DNA of 33,921 bases from Symbiodinium natans (lineage: Eukaryota; Sar; Dinophyceae; Suessiales; Symbiodiniaceae), in the NCBI GenBank assembly GCA_905221605.1, contig CAJNDS010001117.1, positions 1 through 33,921 on the forward strand, read 5' to 3'. The notes under the pieces were generated by a model, which searched no databases, had not been told where the DNA came from, and saw only the letters and a list, made by a program, of their open reading frames with translations. How positions within the stretch are numbered: position 1 is the stretch's first letter; every line of letters starts with the position of its first letter. The translations under genes were made by a program, and so were the position numbers. This document shows positions 17,815-27,546 of the stretch, in pieces.

Positions 17815-18375
17815 TATCACTGAGGACATCTGCGACGTCTACTTGAGGCAAATCCAGCAAACAGAGGCATGCCAACTGCCAACCCGGAGCATGCCCTGAA
17901 CAGGCTGACCGCTTCCGAGGAATCATATCGGGAAGTTAAGGAGCTCTACCAAAGCCAGAATGGCCGCGAGGAGGAGCCTGATCCACTGGCTCCTTCGCTT
18001 CTGGAGCAGATTACGCCACTTCCGCAGCCTTCGCCAGGACTTAGAGCTGCTGGGGAATGCGGCCTTGGAAAACGTTGAGGCCCGGAGCTGGGACACCAGA
18101 CAACATGCCCAGCCGTGGCACCAGTCAGGGCATCATGCCTGTTACACATTGCATCACAGTACTTTTGCCAGGTTGTCGCAGAGCAGTATTTCGAAGTTCG
18201 ATCCTGGCAAGAGTATTTCAAGGACCTTCAATGCATGCTCAAGCATCAAATCAACATAACATTCATGGGGCTTCACGCAGTTTTCGGCCACACGCCGCAC
18301 AGGACGAGGTCAACGTGACCAAGTACAATGTCAAAAAGCATGGCGTCGCTGGCTCAGAGAGCTGCGAAGCATGTG
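17815..18375 (+). CDS. Unassigned coding region with four frame changes
   Basis: After TTACTTGGCCAG the frames read successively ITEDICDVYLRQIQQTE (to 17866), HALNRLTASEESYREVKELY and EEEPDPLAPSLL (to 18005), LRQDLELLGNAALENVEA (to 18086), then CLLHIASQYFCQVVAEQYFE, VRSWQEYFKDLQCMLKHQIN (to 18279) and DEVNVTKYNVKKHGVAGSES (to about 18375, before GAG-GTAGGG). All pieces are rich in helix-forming and charged residues and read as one protein broken four times. At each break a segment starting GC or GT and ending AG (17867-17889, 18006-18027, 18087-18112, 18280-18302; 22-26 nt) would restore the frame. It is either a pseudogene with several indels or a gene with ultra-short introns. The family is not recognised. 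Confidence 0.45.
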
Positions 18376-18490
18376 AGGTAGGGTCTCTATGACTGTTATT
18401 GGTGTAAGGTTCCTTCTAAATAATATGGTGAGTGTATACTCATAATGACAGCCTGTTGTACTGTTTGTGTGCGGCATTGCTGCTTGGGCA

Positions 18491-18840
18491 CAGATACTCG
18501 GAACGCTCAAGAACGAGGTGGTTGAGGCTTGCGGGGTTCCCTTGCTCTCCATTGCTCCGACGCCGTCTCCCTCTCTCCCTCTCCCGGCTGTGCCACTCTC
18601 TCGCAGTATCTCGCAGTAGAACCGAAACCTCTGACTCGAGACAGTAAAAAGCGACAGCAGGTCGGCAATGACGTGAAGGACCTTGGCCGCGGAGCTGCCA
18701 CTGTTGTCCAAAGCGGGCGTGAGCAGGCTCGGACTGTCACTGACTTCAACTGACAGTATTCTGGTACCTGAGGAGCCCATGGTAAACGGACCTCCAAGCC
18801 GGGAAAACTTGGAACAACCCCCACATAGGAGCAGCAGCGT
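18491..18840 (+). CDS. Continuation of the unassigned gene, two frame changes
   Basis: From about 18494 the frame reads ILGTLKNEVVEACGVPLLSI, then a Pro/Ser run; from 18607 YLAVEPKPLTRDSKKRQQVG and NDVKDLGRGAATVVQSGREQ; from 18757 ILVPEEPMVNGPPSRENLEQ. The breaks can be removed by 18587-18606 (GCTGTGCCACTCTCTCGCAG, 20 nt) and 18732-18756 (starts GACTGTCAC, ends TGACAG, 25 nt). The Pro-rich middle suggests a linker. The product is unknown. Confidence 0.4.
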
Positions 18841-19111
18841 ATTTCTTCAGCATACCGTGCTGCCGATGTTCAGTGTTGCCCGTCCAGCTTCCAGCGTGAA
18901 CAAAGTAACAAAATTCGTCATATTGCCTTGAACAGACGGGGTTGAAATGTGGGGATTGTTGCTGACAAGACTCAGATGCCGCACCTGGTACGAGCCGCCA
19001 CCGACACGATGGGCACGGTCGTGCAGTTAGCGGCCTAGACTCACTGTTGCCGGATGTGGCCGGCTTGTGAGAGCAGGGGCTTTTTGTGTCACATGACACT
19101 TGCTGCACTCA

Positions 19112-19243
19112 GCCGCACAGCCGCGCCTTGGACTGCAAGGTCAGGGAGTGGGGCAGCCGCCTCTGCTGCAGGAACCTTCGCTTCAAGGACCCGAAGACGA
19201 AGTCGCAATGGACTGGCGGACTGTGACATATTCCGACTAATCG
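19112..19243 (+). CDS. Possible terminal or internal exon
   Basis: The frame starting at 19112 reads AAQPRLGLQGQGVGQPPLLQ, EPSLQGPEDEVAMDWRTVTY and SD before TAA. Repeated LQ and QG words and the acidic end look protein-like, but other phases are open too. Confidence 0.25.
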
Positions 19244-19244
19244 G

Positions 19245-19481
19245 TTGAAACACACTGCATGTTGCAGTATGTTTGACATGATTGCCTCTTCGTTCTCGAT
19301 GAGCTCTCAGCAGCATCTCTCAGCAATGCGCAGGAGCCAGGAGCACATCGCGACAGCCGTCCATGACACGGTCCATCTCCAAGCACAGGGCGTCAGTAGT
19401 TCTTTCAGTGATCTTTCCGAGGTAGCACAGAGCGCAGGATTCGGGTTCTTGCTGCCCTCACAGAGGTGGTGGCACCGGTGA
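19245..19481 (+). CDS. Possible exon, unassigned
   Basis: The open frame contains SSFSMSSQQHLSAMRRSQEH, IATAVHDTVHLQAQGVSSSF and SDLSEVAQSAG. GAG-GTAGCA near 19419 could serve as donor. An amphipathic helix is likely. The family is not recognised. Confidence 0.3.
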   Translation: MKHTACCSMFDMIASSFSMSSQQHLSAMRRSQEHIATAVHDTVHLQAQGVSSSFSDLSEVAQSAGFGFLLPSQRWWHR

Positions 19482-19499
19482 AGCGTGCGTGGCACTTGA

Positions 19500-20069
19500 T
19501 GGTCATCAACCCAGTGAAAGAGAGTGAAAAATAGTGAGAGGCTCTTTGAAACTTGATTCATTGATGACTTGGCCACTTGGCCATTTGCATGAATTTGCAT
19601 CATGAACGCCGTTGAACTCCGAGGTGACCGGCTTCATTCTTTGCGTCCTCGTCCCTTTGTTTGCCCTTAGGACCAAAGCATCTGTCATGCTGCACGTTGA
19701 AGCACGTGCGAAACGCAAGCGTGGCAATTTGCCCTGCCAAAGCTGCTTCCCCTTTGTTGAGGACCTACGCTCCTCTCAACTCCGTGGTGTCAAACCTAGG
19801 CCAGGCAGAGATGGTACCAAAGCTTCTAGGCCTCTAAAACCACAACAGGCCATGAGAGTCTAGGGTGTTGGTGGCCTGTTTGGCTTGGGGTGTGGCAAAT
19901 GGTGCTTTGCTGCCTGGCAGGCTCCGCGCAGTGCAACCATTCAAAGAGAAGATATCAGCCTTTGTTGTTACGCATGAGTAAAGATGCTTCTATGTTTCTG
20001 AACGTATTGAACGTTATGTATTGTGGGTGTTGTTGGGGCCCCGGGCAAGGCCTCCTTTGGCTCGCGATC
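19500..20069. other. Spacer with weak coding hints
   Basis: The plus frame 19612-19863 has a basic stretch (HVEARAKRKRGNLPCQSC) but no clear continuation. Nothing else is supported. Confidence 0.25.
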
Positions 20070-20350
20070 TGCACATGCTGCCCACCCAGGCACGACAGTG
20101 TCAGAATCACTTGACAAGGGTGCAGCACGTGGAAGTTGAAGTATTGCAGAAGTGGACAGCTGGAGAGCCTGGTGACGGCAGGGGCATGCATGGAAGAGCA
20201 GGGAAGGCTGCATTGTTAGTGCTCTACCCCTTGATAACGGCCAACATCTCAGCATGGTACACGTTGCAACCACAGCTCTTCTCCTCAGGGTGGCGTGATA
20301 TAAAGCACGAAGCTCATAGCAAGATCATTGCATTTGAAAGTTGCACTTAG
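20070..20350 (+). CDS. Possible exon before the terminal exon
   Basis: The frame reads HMLPTQARQCQNHLTRVQHV, EVEVLQKWTAGEPGDGRGMH and GRAGKAALLVLYPLITANIS, then stops at 20350. A TTGCACTTAG acceptor follows at 20341-20350. Confidence 0.3.
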
Positions 20351-20548
20351 GTGTTTCTACCACTGGCTCTTCACTACTGGGCAACTCATCCCGAGCTCTC
20401 ACACGACGTCGGCAACATGTTCCGTCGATTGCCGGAGCAATTGAGCCGACTACCTGAGCAGCTGGACAAGCTGTCAGGGCCTCATTTTTTGCTGGAGGCT
20501 GCACACTGCGCTGCGTCCAGCATGATGCGCAAGCTGCTTGTTGCTTAA
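20351..20548 (+). CDS. Likely terminal exon, amphipathic helices
   Basis: Directly after GTTGCACTTAG the frame reads VFLPLALHYWATHPELSHDV, GNMFRRLPEQLSRLPEQLDK and GPHFLLEAAHCAASSMMRKL, then LVA and TAA. The tandem RLPEQL motif gives a regular helical pattern. The frame begins with GTG, so it is an exon rather than a gene start. It probably closes the plus-strand coding region that begins near 17,250. The family is not recognised. Confidence 0.4.
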   Translation: MFLPLALHYWATHPELSHDVGNMFRRLPEQLSRLPEQLDKLSGPHFLLEAAHCAASSMMRKLLVA

Positions 20549-21090
20549 GGCCCGGCATCAGCAAACTGCGGTGTAGCGAGCCCGAGGATGGCCCTGCACC
20601 CCGTCTGAGAGGGTCAGAGGGGTATGAGCCAGGGTCGTAGTTGCCTCACGGCACGGAAAGTTCCGGTCTTCGGACGATACAGGAGCATTGTTCTCAGATG
20701 CCACACGAGCTGACTTGAAAGATCAAGTTTCTTGTAGACATGTGGAAGAGTGGCACCTGATGGACGATTTCGCACTGGGGAGAAGCTGACCACATTGGAT
20801 TCTACCTCGCCCGGCTAGTGCAGCTGATGCAAGGTCGAGACATCGTCTAAGCCTGTTTCTCCTCAATCTGCGTCTATCTGCGCTGGCCTGTCAACAGGAA
20901 CCAGGGCAGTTGACGATAGCTTCTGAAGATCAGGCTGCAAAATCAGCTTGCAACTTCCGAAGCACTCTACCATTCTTCGCCTCTTTCAAGAGGCCTCCCA
21001 CTCCAGAGCAGCTCCCCTGAGATGCTTGGATACAGCTGCAGCAGCGTGCTGCAACCCATGCTGGCAAAGCATGCTGCTGAGCCTTGCTAG
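20549..21090. other. Intergenic, no gene seen
   Basis: The stretch has no repeat, RNA gene or convincing frame. Confidence 0.3.
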
Positions 21091-21423
21091 TTGCCATTCA
21101 GCACGCGTGTCGCATCATGTCGCCATGACGTTGAACATGTCGCTCGGTCATTGCCTTGGCCCACCAGTCTGCCGGGCTTGCATTGCATGTCATTTCCAGA
21201 GCATGTTGGTAGCAAAAAGAACAGGTGTTACAAGCACTGCGACCTGAGCCCAGCCATGTTCGCAGCGATGCTCTCACAAAACCAGGCTGAGAGTTTGCAG
21301 CGAGAAGTTTGCCCCCAGTATCAGCTCAGTGTCATCGAGTCATCTGCTCCGGATTGTGAATATGGCAGGCGCTTTCACTTGAAGAGGCTGGACTCGGCTG
21401 CACACGATACCTCTTCTGCTTAA
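21091..21423 (+). CDS. Hypothetical coding block
   Basis: A 110-codon open frame is more protein-like in its second half: VGSKKNRCYKHCDLSPAMFA, AMLSQNQAESLQREVCPQYQ, LSVIESSAPDCEYGRRFHLK, ending DTSSA and TAA. An overlapping frame (20948-21247) is less convincing. It lies 170 bp upstream of the HEAT gene on the same strand. There is no recognised domain and the start is uncertain. Confidence 0.35.
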   Translation: MPFSTRVASCRHDVEHVARSLPWPTSLPGLHCMSFPEHVGSKKNRCYKHCDLSPAMFAAMLSQNQAESLQREVCPQYQLSVIESSAPDCEYGRRFHLKRLDSAAHDTSSA

Positions 21424-21509
21424 AGCAGCTACCATGACTCTGCATGCGCAATGCCTCAGTGAGCACCTTTAGCCCTCCCAGACCTACAGCTGGAGGTGAT
21501 TTGCTCTTG

Positions 21510-21528
21510 CCGGGCCTTGTGGTTCAAG
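21510..21528 (+). promoter_or_regulatory. Possible relict spliced-leader end
   Basis: CCTTGTGGTTCAAG (21515-21528) matches 11 of the last 14 bases of the conserved dinoflagellate spliced leader (CATTTTGGCTCAAG). Such relics mark genes re-inserted from trans-spliced mRNA. It lies 69 bp upstream of an intronless CDS. The match is imperfect and could be chance. Confidence 0.2.
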
Positions 21529-21596
21529 GTAGGTCCCAATGCAGATATAGCCTATGATATAGCTAGTGAAATCGGTGGGACGCTCACCTCGAGAGC

Positions 21597-23186
21597 ATGG
21601 ATAAGCTGACGAGGTTCGTGAAGGAGCAGTCCCTCCAGAGGACTGAGAACACGCACAAACCCGAAGAGCTTGTGCAGTGGCTGCTCGACTTAGGCAGCAG
21701 AGGAGAGAAAGCAGCGGCTGACATGGGGTATGCCAACACGGTCGGAACAATGGTCCACGATCGCAACGACGAGGTGGCTGCGGCGGCAATCACCGCCTTA
21801 GGTGACATGGGGCAAGAAGGCATCAAGCACATGAGCCAAATCGCTTCTGGCTTGAATCGGAGCCCAGAGGTTTGCCAAGCTGCTGCAACAGCCCTGGCTC
21901 AGTTCGGCAAGCAGGCTGCGGCTTACGAAGCCAGCCTGTCAACTTGCCTGATGAGAGTGTCAGACGAGCCCACACAAGCCGCTGTCATTGCAGCTTTGGG
22001 GGCCATAGGCGCCGAGCATGAGGCCACTACCTTGGCAAAGTACTTGGATGACAGCTCTGCAACTGTTGTTGCAGCGGCATGTCAAGGCTTGGGATACCTT
22101 CCCCAAGGTGTGCAGGAAGCACCGCGCATAGCAAAGAAGCTTCAGGATCCATCAACTCGTTTTGCGGCTGTGAGCGCGCTTGGGAAGCTAGGCGGTGGGG
22201 TAGTTGAGAAGTACATCCAAGAGATTACAGCATGCCTGAAAGACAAGGACAGCCTGACAAGACAAGCCGCTGCAAACACTTTGGCAGCTGCGAGTGGGGC
22301 AGTCCTGAGCTCACAGGCAGGGGCTCCCTACATCGCCACCTTGTTGAAAGATGCAGATCCAGGAGTTCGATGTTCCGCTGCCCTCAGTCTCGGCAAGCTA
22401 GGTCCACAAGCATCCTCACATGCCTCGGAAGTTGCAAAACTCCTGGCCGATGATGCAGAGGACAGCTCCGAAAGCTATTTGGCCGTGGGAGGGGGAAGTC
22501 TCAGGTCACCGGCGACTCTTCGCCGTCCCAAATGTGCTGCTCTGGCAGCTCTTTCCCTCATGAATGCAAGCAGCCACGTGTCAGACATGGCCATGTGCTT
22601 GAGAGACAAGGCCTACGAGGTGAGGTTGTGCGCGTTGGAAGCGCTCATGCACATGGGTGAAGCCGCGAGCAAGCAATCCACAAGCATCATGGCAACAATG
22701 GAAGATGATGTCTACATCGTCCGGCTAAAAGCCTGCCAGTGCATTGCAGCACTCCAAGCTCAAGATGTTATGGATAATCTTCCTGATTTGTTCAAAGACG
22801 AAGCACCTTCAGTACGAGAAGCCGCCTTGGAAGCTTTGGCAAGCTGCCCCGAGATTGCAAAGAAGTACTGCTCGCAGGTGTTCAAATGCCTGGAGGATGA
22901 GTACGGTATGGTTCGAGCAGCAGCTTTGCGAGCTTTGTCAACCATGGATTCGGTCGGGCAGGGCTACGCAAGTGCCATCGCATCAGAGCTCGGAAATCAA
23001 GACCCCAATGCTCGGGCAGCTGCCTGCGAGGCACTTGGAAAGTTTGGTGATTATGGGGCAGCCTTCGCGGAAGAGATCGAATCTTGCCAGACAGATGATG
23101 TGCCTATGGTGCGGGCTGCGGCAGCACATGCCTTGGCACAGCTAGGCCTGTCTTCAGTGAGACGTCTTGAGAATGGCGCCGAATGA
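21597..23186 (+). CDS. HEAT-repeat protein, intronless
   Basis: The ORF of 529 codons starts at ATG 21597 and ends at TGA 23184-23186. From about residue 40 to 520 it is a succession of some dozen 35-45-residue helical repeats with the HEAT/PBS-lyase-like pattern: DRNDEVAAAAITALGDMG, SPEVCQAAATALAQFGKQ, DADPGVRCSAALSLGKLG, DKAYEVRLCALEALMHMG, DEAPSVREAALEALASCP, DEYGMVRAAALRALSTM, QDPNARAAACEALGKFG and DVPMVRAAAAHALAQLG. The D..VR.AA..AL..G signature is clear. A divergent insert (about 300-320: ESYLAVGGGSLRSPATLRRP) interrupts two repeats. No signal peptide or membrane segment is seen. Such proteins act as protein-binding solenoids; the partner is not deducible. Uninterrupted coding over 1.6 kb contrasts with the broken neighbouring blocks and fits a retroposed or naturally intronless gene. 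The domain call is firm; the specific role is unknown. Confidence 0.9.
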   Translation: MDKLTRFVKEQSLQRTENTHKPEELVQWLLDLGSRGEKAAADMGYANTVGTMVHDRNDEVAAAAITALGDMGQEGIKHMSQIASGLNRSPEVCQAAATALAQFGKQAAAYEASLSTCLMRVSDEPTQAAVIAALGAIGAEHEATTLAKYLDDSSATVVAAACQGLGYLPQGVQEAPRIAKKLQDPSTRFAAVSALGKLGGGVVEKYIQEITACLKDKDSLTRQAAANTLAAASGAVLSSQAGAPYIATLLKDADPGVRCSAALSLGKLGPQASSHASEVAKLLADDAEDSSESYLAVGGGSLRSPATLRRPKCAALAALSLMNASSHVSDMAMCLRDKAYEVRLCALEALMHMGEAASKQSTSIMATMEDDVYIVRLKACQCIAALQAQDVMDNLPDLFKDEAPSVREAALEALASCPEIAKKYCSQVFKCLEDEYGMVRAAALRALSTMDSVGQGYASAIASELGNQDPNARAAACEALGKFGDYGAAFAEEIESCQTDDVPMVRAAAAHALAQLGLSSVRRLENGAE

Positions 23187-24704
23187 TGTGCTGGGCCCGC
23201 GAAGTCTGTAACTGTAGCTTCCAGTCGTGAGAGATTTAGAGCCTTTTCCGGTGTAGCAAAGCAAAACAGGTTTTCTGGAGCATGCTGTCTCGAGCAGTTC
23301 AGAAGAGACTTTCGCTTCACGTTCGTAGACACACGGAGGAGCCATTTGCGAAATCCCGGCCTGCAGGTTCAGAACTATGTGAGCAAGGCATCGCACAAAG
23401 TACAGCTGAAGGCCAGCCATTGAGCGTTCATTTTGTTGCAGAGTCGCTAGCTGCGTATTCCGACAGTCTGCCGAGCCTGCTCCAACCCCCAAACTTAAGA
23501 TGGATGGCGATGGCGAGAAAGGGCCGCGCACCCAGCTCGCTGAAGATTCAGCCGAAGACTACCGTGAAATACACCTGTGTAGTTACAACGTTAGGAACAC
23601 TGTTAGTACCGGCATGCAAATTACATGCGCACCTCTTTCACATCCGTATGCCATTTTGTCTCAGCCTTCGTCTGAGTCTTCGGCCAGACTCTACTAGAGG
23701 CACCAGAACAAATGCCTACCGTGTGGGGGATAGGTCGAATTCATCCAGAGGTGCTAGACGTGCATTTGCAATAGAGTTAGGATCCAAAAACCTATTAAGC
23801 GGCGACCTGCCAGTTCGAGAAGCTTCCTCCTGGGCAATGCACCTCACCCCATTTCAGCCCAAATGGGGGTTACGATTACATCATAAGAAGAACCGGTTAC
23901 TTAAGAAAACTGGGGCTTACATCGTCCCATTTCAACCTTACATCACCCAATTTTAGTCGCCAAAGTTGAGTGTTGTAATCCTAGCCCCGCATGAACGTAG
24001 ACACGGGGAATGAAGAGGAGGGAAATGGAGGATCCTAGGGCAGTTTCTCGCGCATGCTGAGAGCCAGTGTCACTTCTTCTCTCTTGTTTCTATTGATTCT
24101 ATTGATTTCCCTTATTCAGCTTCGGGTAGGATCGGAAATGTACGATTGCACTCTTTCGGGACTTCTGCGTTTGTTGTCACCGATTCGGGTTTGACAGATG
24201 TGCTGCACTAAGGCGGTTCCTCCAGGCGAACTGTGCATTGAAGGCCCACTTGACTTGTTTTCAATTGAGCTTTCAATCGTTGCGAGTCACTGCAGCAAAC
24301 TTCAGGCGGGCGAAGTGATCCTTTGTGAGAGGCACGTCCTTTGCAAACCTGGATGTGCTGAACCCAATACAGTCCCTTCAGGCCAATCTTCGAAGGAAAC
24401 ACAAAGGGCGTCAGAAGCCAAAAAGTCTACTGCGAGGCCAAGGCCTTAAAGTCAAGATGCCTGTGCGGTGAATTTCTCTGACACTGGTAAGTTTACCAGT
24501 AGCGTAGCTAAGGCGTTTCTCGAGAAGCAGTTGTCGCCCTGCAATGACTCTTCCAAGGCCGGCCGTACAGAACTGACGTGATATCTAGTCCTGTGCGGAA
24601 CGACATCTGCAGGAACTCACGTTTAGCTGATTTGCGATAGCGTTGTTCCGTTTATTCGAAAGCCTGGCTGTGGTTGCGAACCGTGCAAGGTCTGCGGAAG
24701 GGCT
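23187..24704. other. Intergenic, no gene supported
   Basis: The longest frame (23282-23956, plus) and its antisense companion (23154-23531) have no motifs and scattered composition. At 23850-23955 there are near-repeats of CCCATTTCA with GGGGTTACGATTACATC / GGGGCTTACATCGTCCC. Nothing else is supported. Confidence 0.3.
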
Positions 24705-25072
24705 TTGCAGAACGTTGCATTTCAGGGAAAATCATGCACAAAAGAAATAAGACACCGCGTCATGCGAGACCATAGACGGCAGGGAAGCATGGAGGAAGCG
24801 CCCGAGTTTGAGGACATGGCATACAGCAGCACAGGGTTTTCCCTGCTTAGCAAGAGGGACCTAAGATGTCACAGTGGGCCAATGGGGCAAAGACAAGTGC
24901 TGTGCCTCCGTTGCAGTACAATGCTGAAGAGTCAGGAATGTTTCCACCCACGAAGTCCACTCATCGATTGCATTGCCGGCGCAACCGTCTCAGTGTGCAG
25001 TGGGTGGCGATCTGTCACATCGGAAGCATGAACAGCAAGGTTGCTCAAGATTGCAGCCAGAGCCTACTGTAG
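24705..25072 (+). CDS. Possible coding fragment in two frames
   Basis: The first frame reads MEEAPEFEDMAYSSTGFSLL and SKRDL (24789 to about 24863). The second (from 24866) reads SQWANGAKTSAVPPLQYNAE, ESGMFPPTKSTHRLHCRRNR and LSVQWVAICHIGSMNSKVAQ. One frame change joins them. The antisense strand is also open. The family is not recognised. Confidence 0.25.
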
Positions 25073-25688
25073 GTGCTTCTGTGCAAGAAGCGTGCCAGAA
25101 ACGATGCTCTGGAGCAGGACATATCGTAGTGCGGTAGCAAGTTGCTTCGCAAGCATATGTCAGCACCCAGCTGGCCTGATCGAGTAGGATGTTCGCGAAG
25201 CATCCCGGATCCAGCTGCAGCAGCTTTGTCTGGAGCTCGGAAGGTCTGTAAACGATTGTGGCTGATGCAAACAAGGATAATGCGCATGCTATACCAGAGC
25301 ATCGGTTCCTGGCAAATCCATGCCGGAGCAGATGATAGTGTTGTTCGTGCTTTACGTACCAGCACATCCTTTCCGCGAGCACATGCAGCGACATTGCTCT
25401 GCAAGCACTCGCGAGTCGATCAAAATTGCAGCTGCGATAGACGAATTTGGCTCGTGCCATTGCACATGCCATGTGGCATGGTTGCGGACTGTGCCGGCGG
25501 GAAAGGGTGGAGGGTGGAAGGGCTGGCCAGGCTCACTTTGCCGAAGCAGTTCTCAATCCGAAGCCAACCACCGGGAATGCGCGGAGGAGTTTTGCTTTCG
25601 CTGACCAGCCTGCGTGTAAGCATCGTGCTGGGCCACAATATTCATCTACCCTCACGGTATGAGACCAGCATAGAGTCAAGTCAGAGAG
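25073..25688. other. Spacer, overlapping open frames without support
   Basis: Long open frames exist on both strands (25142-25699 plus, 24990-25472 minus), and neither shows a motif or a clear codon pattern. Confidence 0.25.
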
Positions 25689-25752
25689 GCAGGGTTTAGG
25701 GTTTAGGGTTTAGGGCCGGGTTTAGGGTTTAGGGTTTGGGGTTTAGGGTTTG
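25689..25752. repeat. Short interstitial telomere-like tract
   Basis: About eight units of GGGTTTA, mostly exact, are interrupted by CCGGG and one GGGGTTT. This is a second, much cleaner telomere-like site 16 kb from the first. Confidence 0.9.
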
Positions 25753-26640
25753 CCACAGGACATATGGGATGCTTTGCGGAAGGACTTCCAGGCAAGTTGC
25801 AGAACTGATTGTCGCAGAAGTCCATGTCCTTGTCCATACTGTCCATACTGAGTCCATACTGCGAAGTGTTTGCCTTTGTCAGGACATGACATCACTCGAG
25901 GAGCTCACCTATGTTCTACAGATTCTAAGCAGGCCTTTGCCGTCGTTCATGTGACAGCACACAGCAGCATGAGTATCTCGTTATGTACAAACGAGAGAGA
26001 GAGAGAGAGAGAGCCAGAATGTGTGTTTGTGTGTATACATATATATGTGGTCACAACCCCCCTGATCCATAATTTGTCATGCTTGCACCTGCACACGTAC
26101 ACTTACACCTTCAAGTCCAAGTCTGGAAAACAGGTATCTTCACATCTGCGAAGACAGAACTTCCTACTTGTTGTCTGTAGCGTAGGAACAGAAGAAATCG
26201 ATAAACACAGTCTGTTTGGGATATCTAGTTTTGAATGGACATCCAATTTCTTAAGTTTCTTCATTCGTTCAAATTGTTATTTGTGTTCTCTTATGTGTTT
26301 CTAATATTGAACTTGCTTAACGGAACAAGAAAGAGGGGGTCCCAGTAGTGTTTTCGCACAGTATGCTAGTTGAATCAGGCTAGGTTTGATGGAGGGAACT
26401 CGCATAACAACTTGATTGGTCAAGTTTATTCGGTACACATCCTGTTTGACCACCCTTCAGTTTGAATGAGCATGTTGCTTAACTGTCTGCTAATATTTAG
26501 AAGTAGCCATACTTCATTTTATTGGATGAAGTACATTGTCAGCTCAATAGCTGTGGCGAATAGATTGTATAAATCACTTTCGTTTTTTAGAACAGTCTAG
26601 AGAGACATATTTGGTTTTGGACTTAACTTAATAACTTGAT
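25753..26640. other. AT-leaning spacer with (GA)n
   Basis: It contains TGTCCATAC repeats at 25826-25860, a (GA)n run at 25993-26013, TGTGTGTTTGTGTG and a TATACATATATATG patch, then AT-leaning sequence. No gene is seen. Confidence 0.35.
25993..26013. repeat. (GA)n microsatellite
   Basis: A pure GA run of 21 bases. Confidence 0.95.
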
Positions 26641-26699
26641 GTGAACAAGTTTTGCACCAAGTCCAATGCGTTGACTGGTTTAGCCAGAGTATTGCTTCA

Positions 26700-26930
26700 T
26701 AAGGGGGCCCGAAGAAATCGAAGCTACTGCAGACTAGGGGCTCCGGACGATGGGCACTACAGAAAACAGGGGAGTTTGCAAGATGAAGCTGGAGTACCTG
26801 AAAGTTTGCATCAAGGCCCATCGCTGTACAGGTTTTTGAGACTTCAACTCTCCGGAGTCGCGGCTTGGCACTTGAGAGGCTATTCGTAGCCTGGAAATGC
26901 GCAGAGGCGGTTCACATGGATATGCAATGA
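26700..26930 (+). CDS. Possible coding fragment
   Basis: Protein-like pieces occur in plus frames: TENRGVCKMKLEYLKVCIKA near 26760-26825, then ETSTLRSRGLALERLFVAWK and CAEAVHMDMQ before TGA near 26929. The second piece has a good helical pattern. No single frame covers both. The family is unrecognised. Confidence 0.3.
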
Positions 26931-27422
26931 CATCATCGAGCAGAAAAGCATGATAGCGCGTGCCTTTTTACCATTTTTATGACCTATGACTCTACGGAGA
27001 AGTGAGAGCTTCCAGGGCAGTGTTTACAAGAGGTGTTGGCTAATTTGTATCAGAAATTCATGTGCTGGTCTTCCATGATGCGGGGCAGATCCATGCCCGA
27101 CAAAAGTTGACTTTGCACTTTCCTGCGCCAGTAATCGCTTCGGATACAGCGAGCAGAGCATGGAATTGATGTTGGCAGGCATCTTGACTGCATTTGAAAT
27201 TCATCAAGTCCTCTCTGAGCTGCTTGCAATCGCTGTCTGTTGAGCACTGTCTTTGTCGTGCAGCTCGGAAGAGACGTAGCTTGAGGATGCATGTGCAACA
27301 GAATGTGACATGGAGACGGATGTCATAGAACATCTTACCAGTAGGGTTCGATCAAGGCTCAACGGGCACCAATGTGCGCCTCGCGCTTCAAAAACCCTGA
27401 CATACCCAGACTAGCGGCAGAA
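26931..27422. other. Spacer upstream of the glycosylase gene
   Basis: Minus-strand open frames (27050-27333) contain no motif. No gene is supported. Confidence 0.3.
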
Positions 27423-27440
27423 CGCACGTCGACATATGTC
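27423..27440 (+). repeat. Third copy of the CGCACGTCG-ACATATGTC motif
   Basis: CGCACGTCGACATATGTC matches the direct repeat at 11635-11653 (CGCACGTCGAACATATGTC) apart from one missing A. GACATATGTC is a perfect palindrome. It lies 107 bp upstream of the glycosylase start codon. Confidence 0.5.
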
Positions 27441-27546
27441 ATATATTGCGTAGACCTAAAGCCGCACCTCATGGGATGTGAGGTGAACTTCAAGTGCACT
27501 CAAACATTGCTCGGAGTGAGCGAGACATTCCTGAATTGTTTGTTTA

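Noticed and set aside
23282-23956. 224-codon plus ORF downstream of the HEAT gene
   Set aside because: No motif, uneven composition and an equally long antisense frame.
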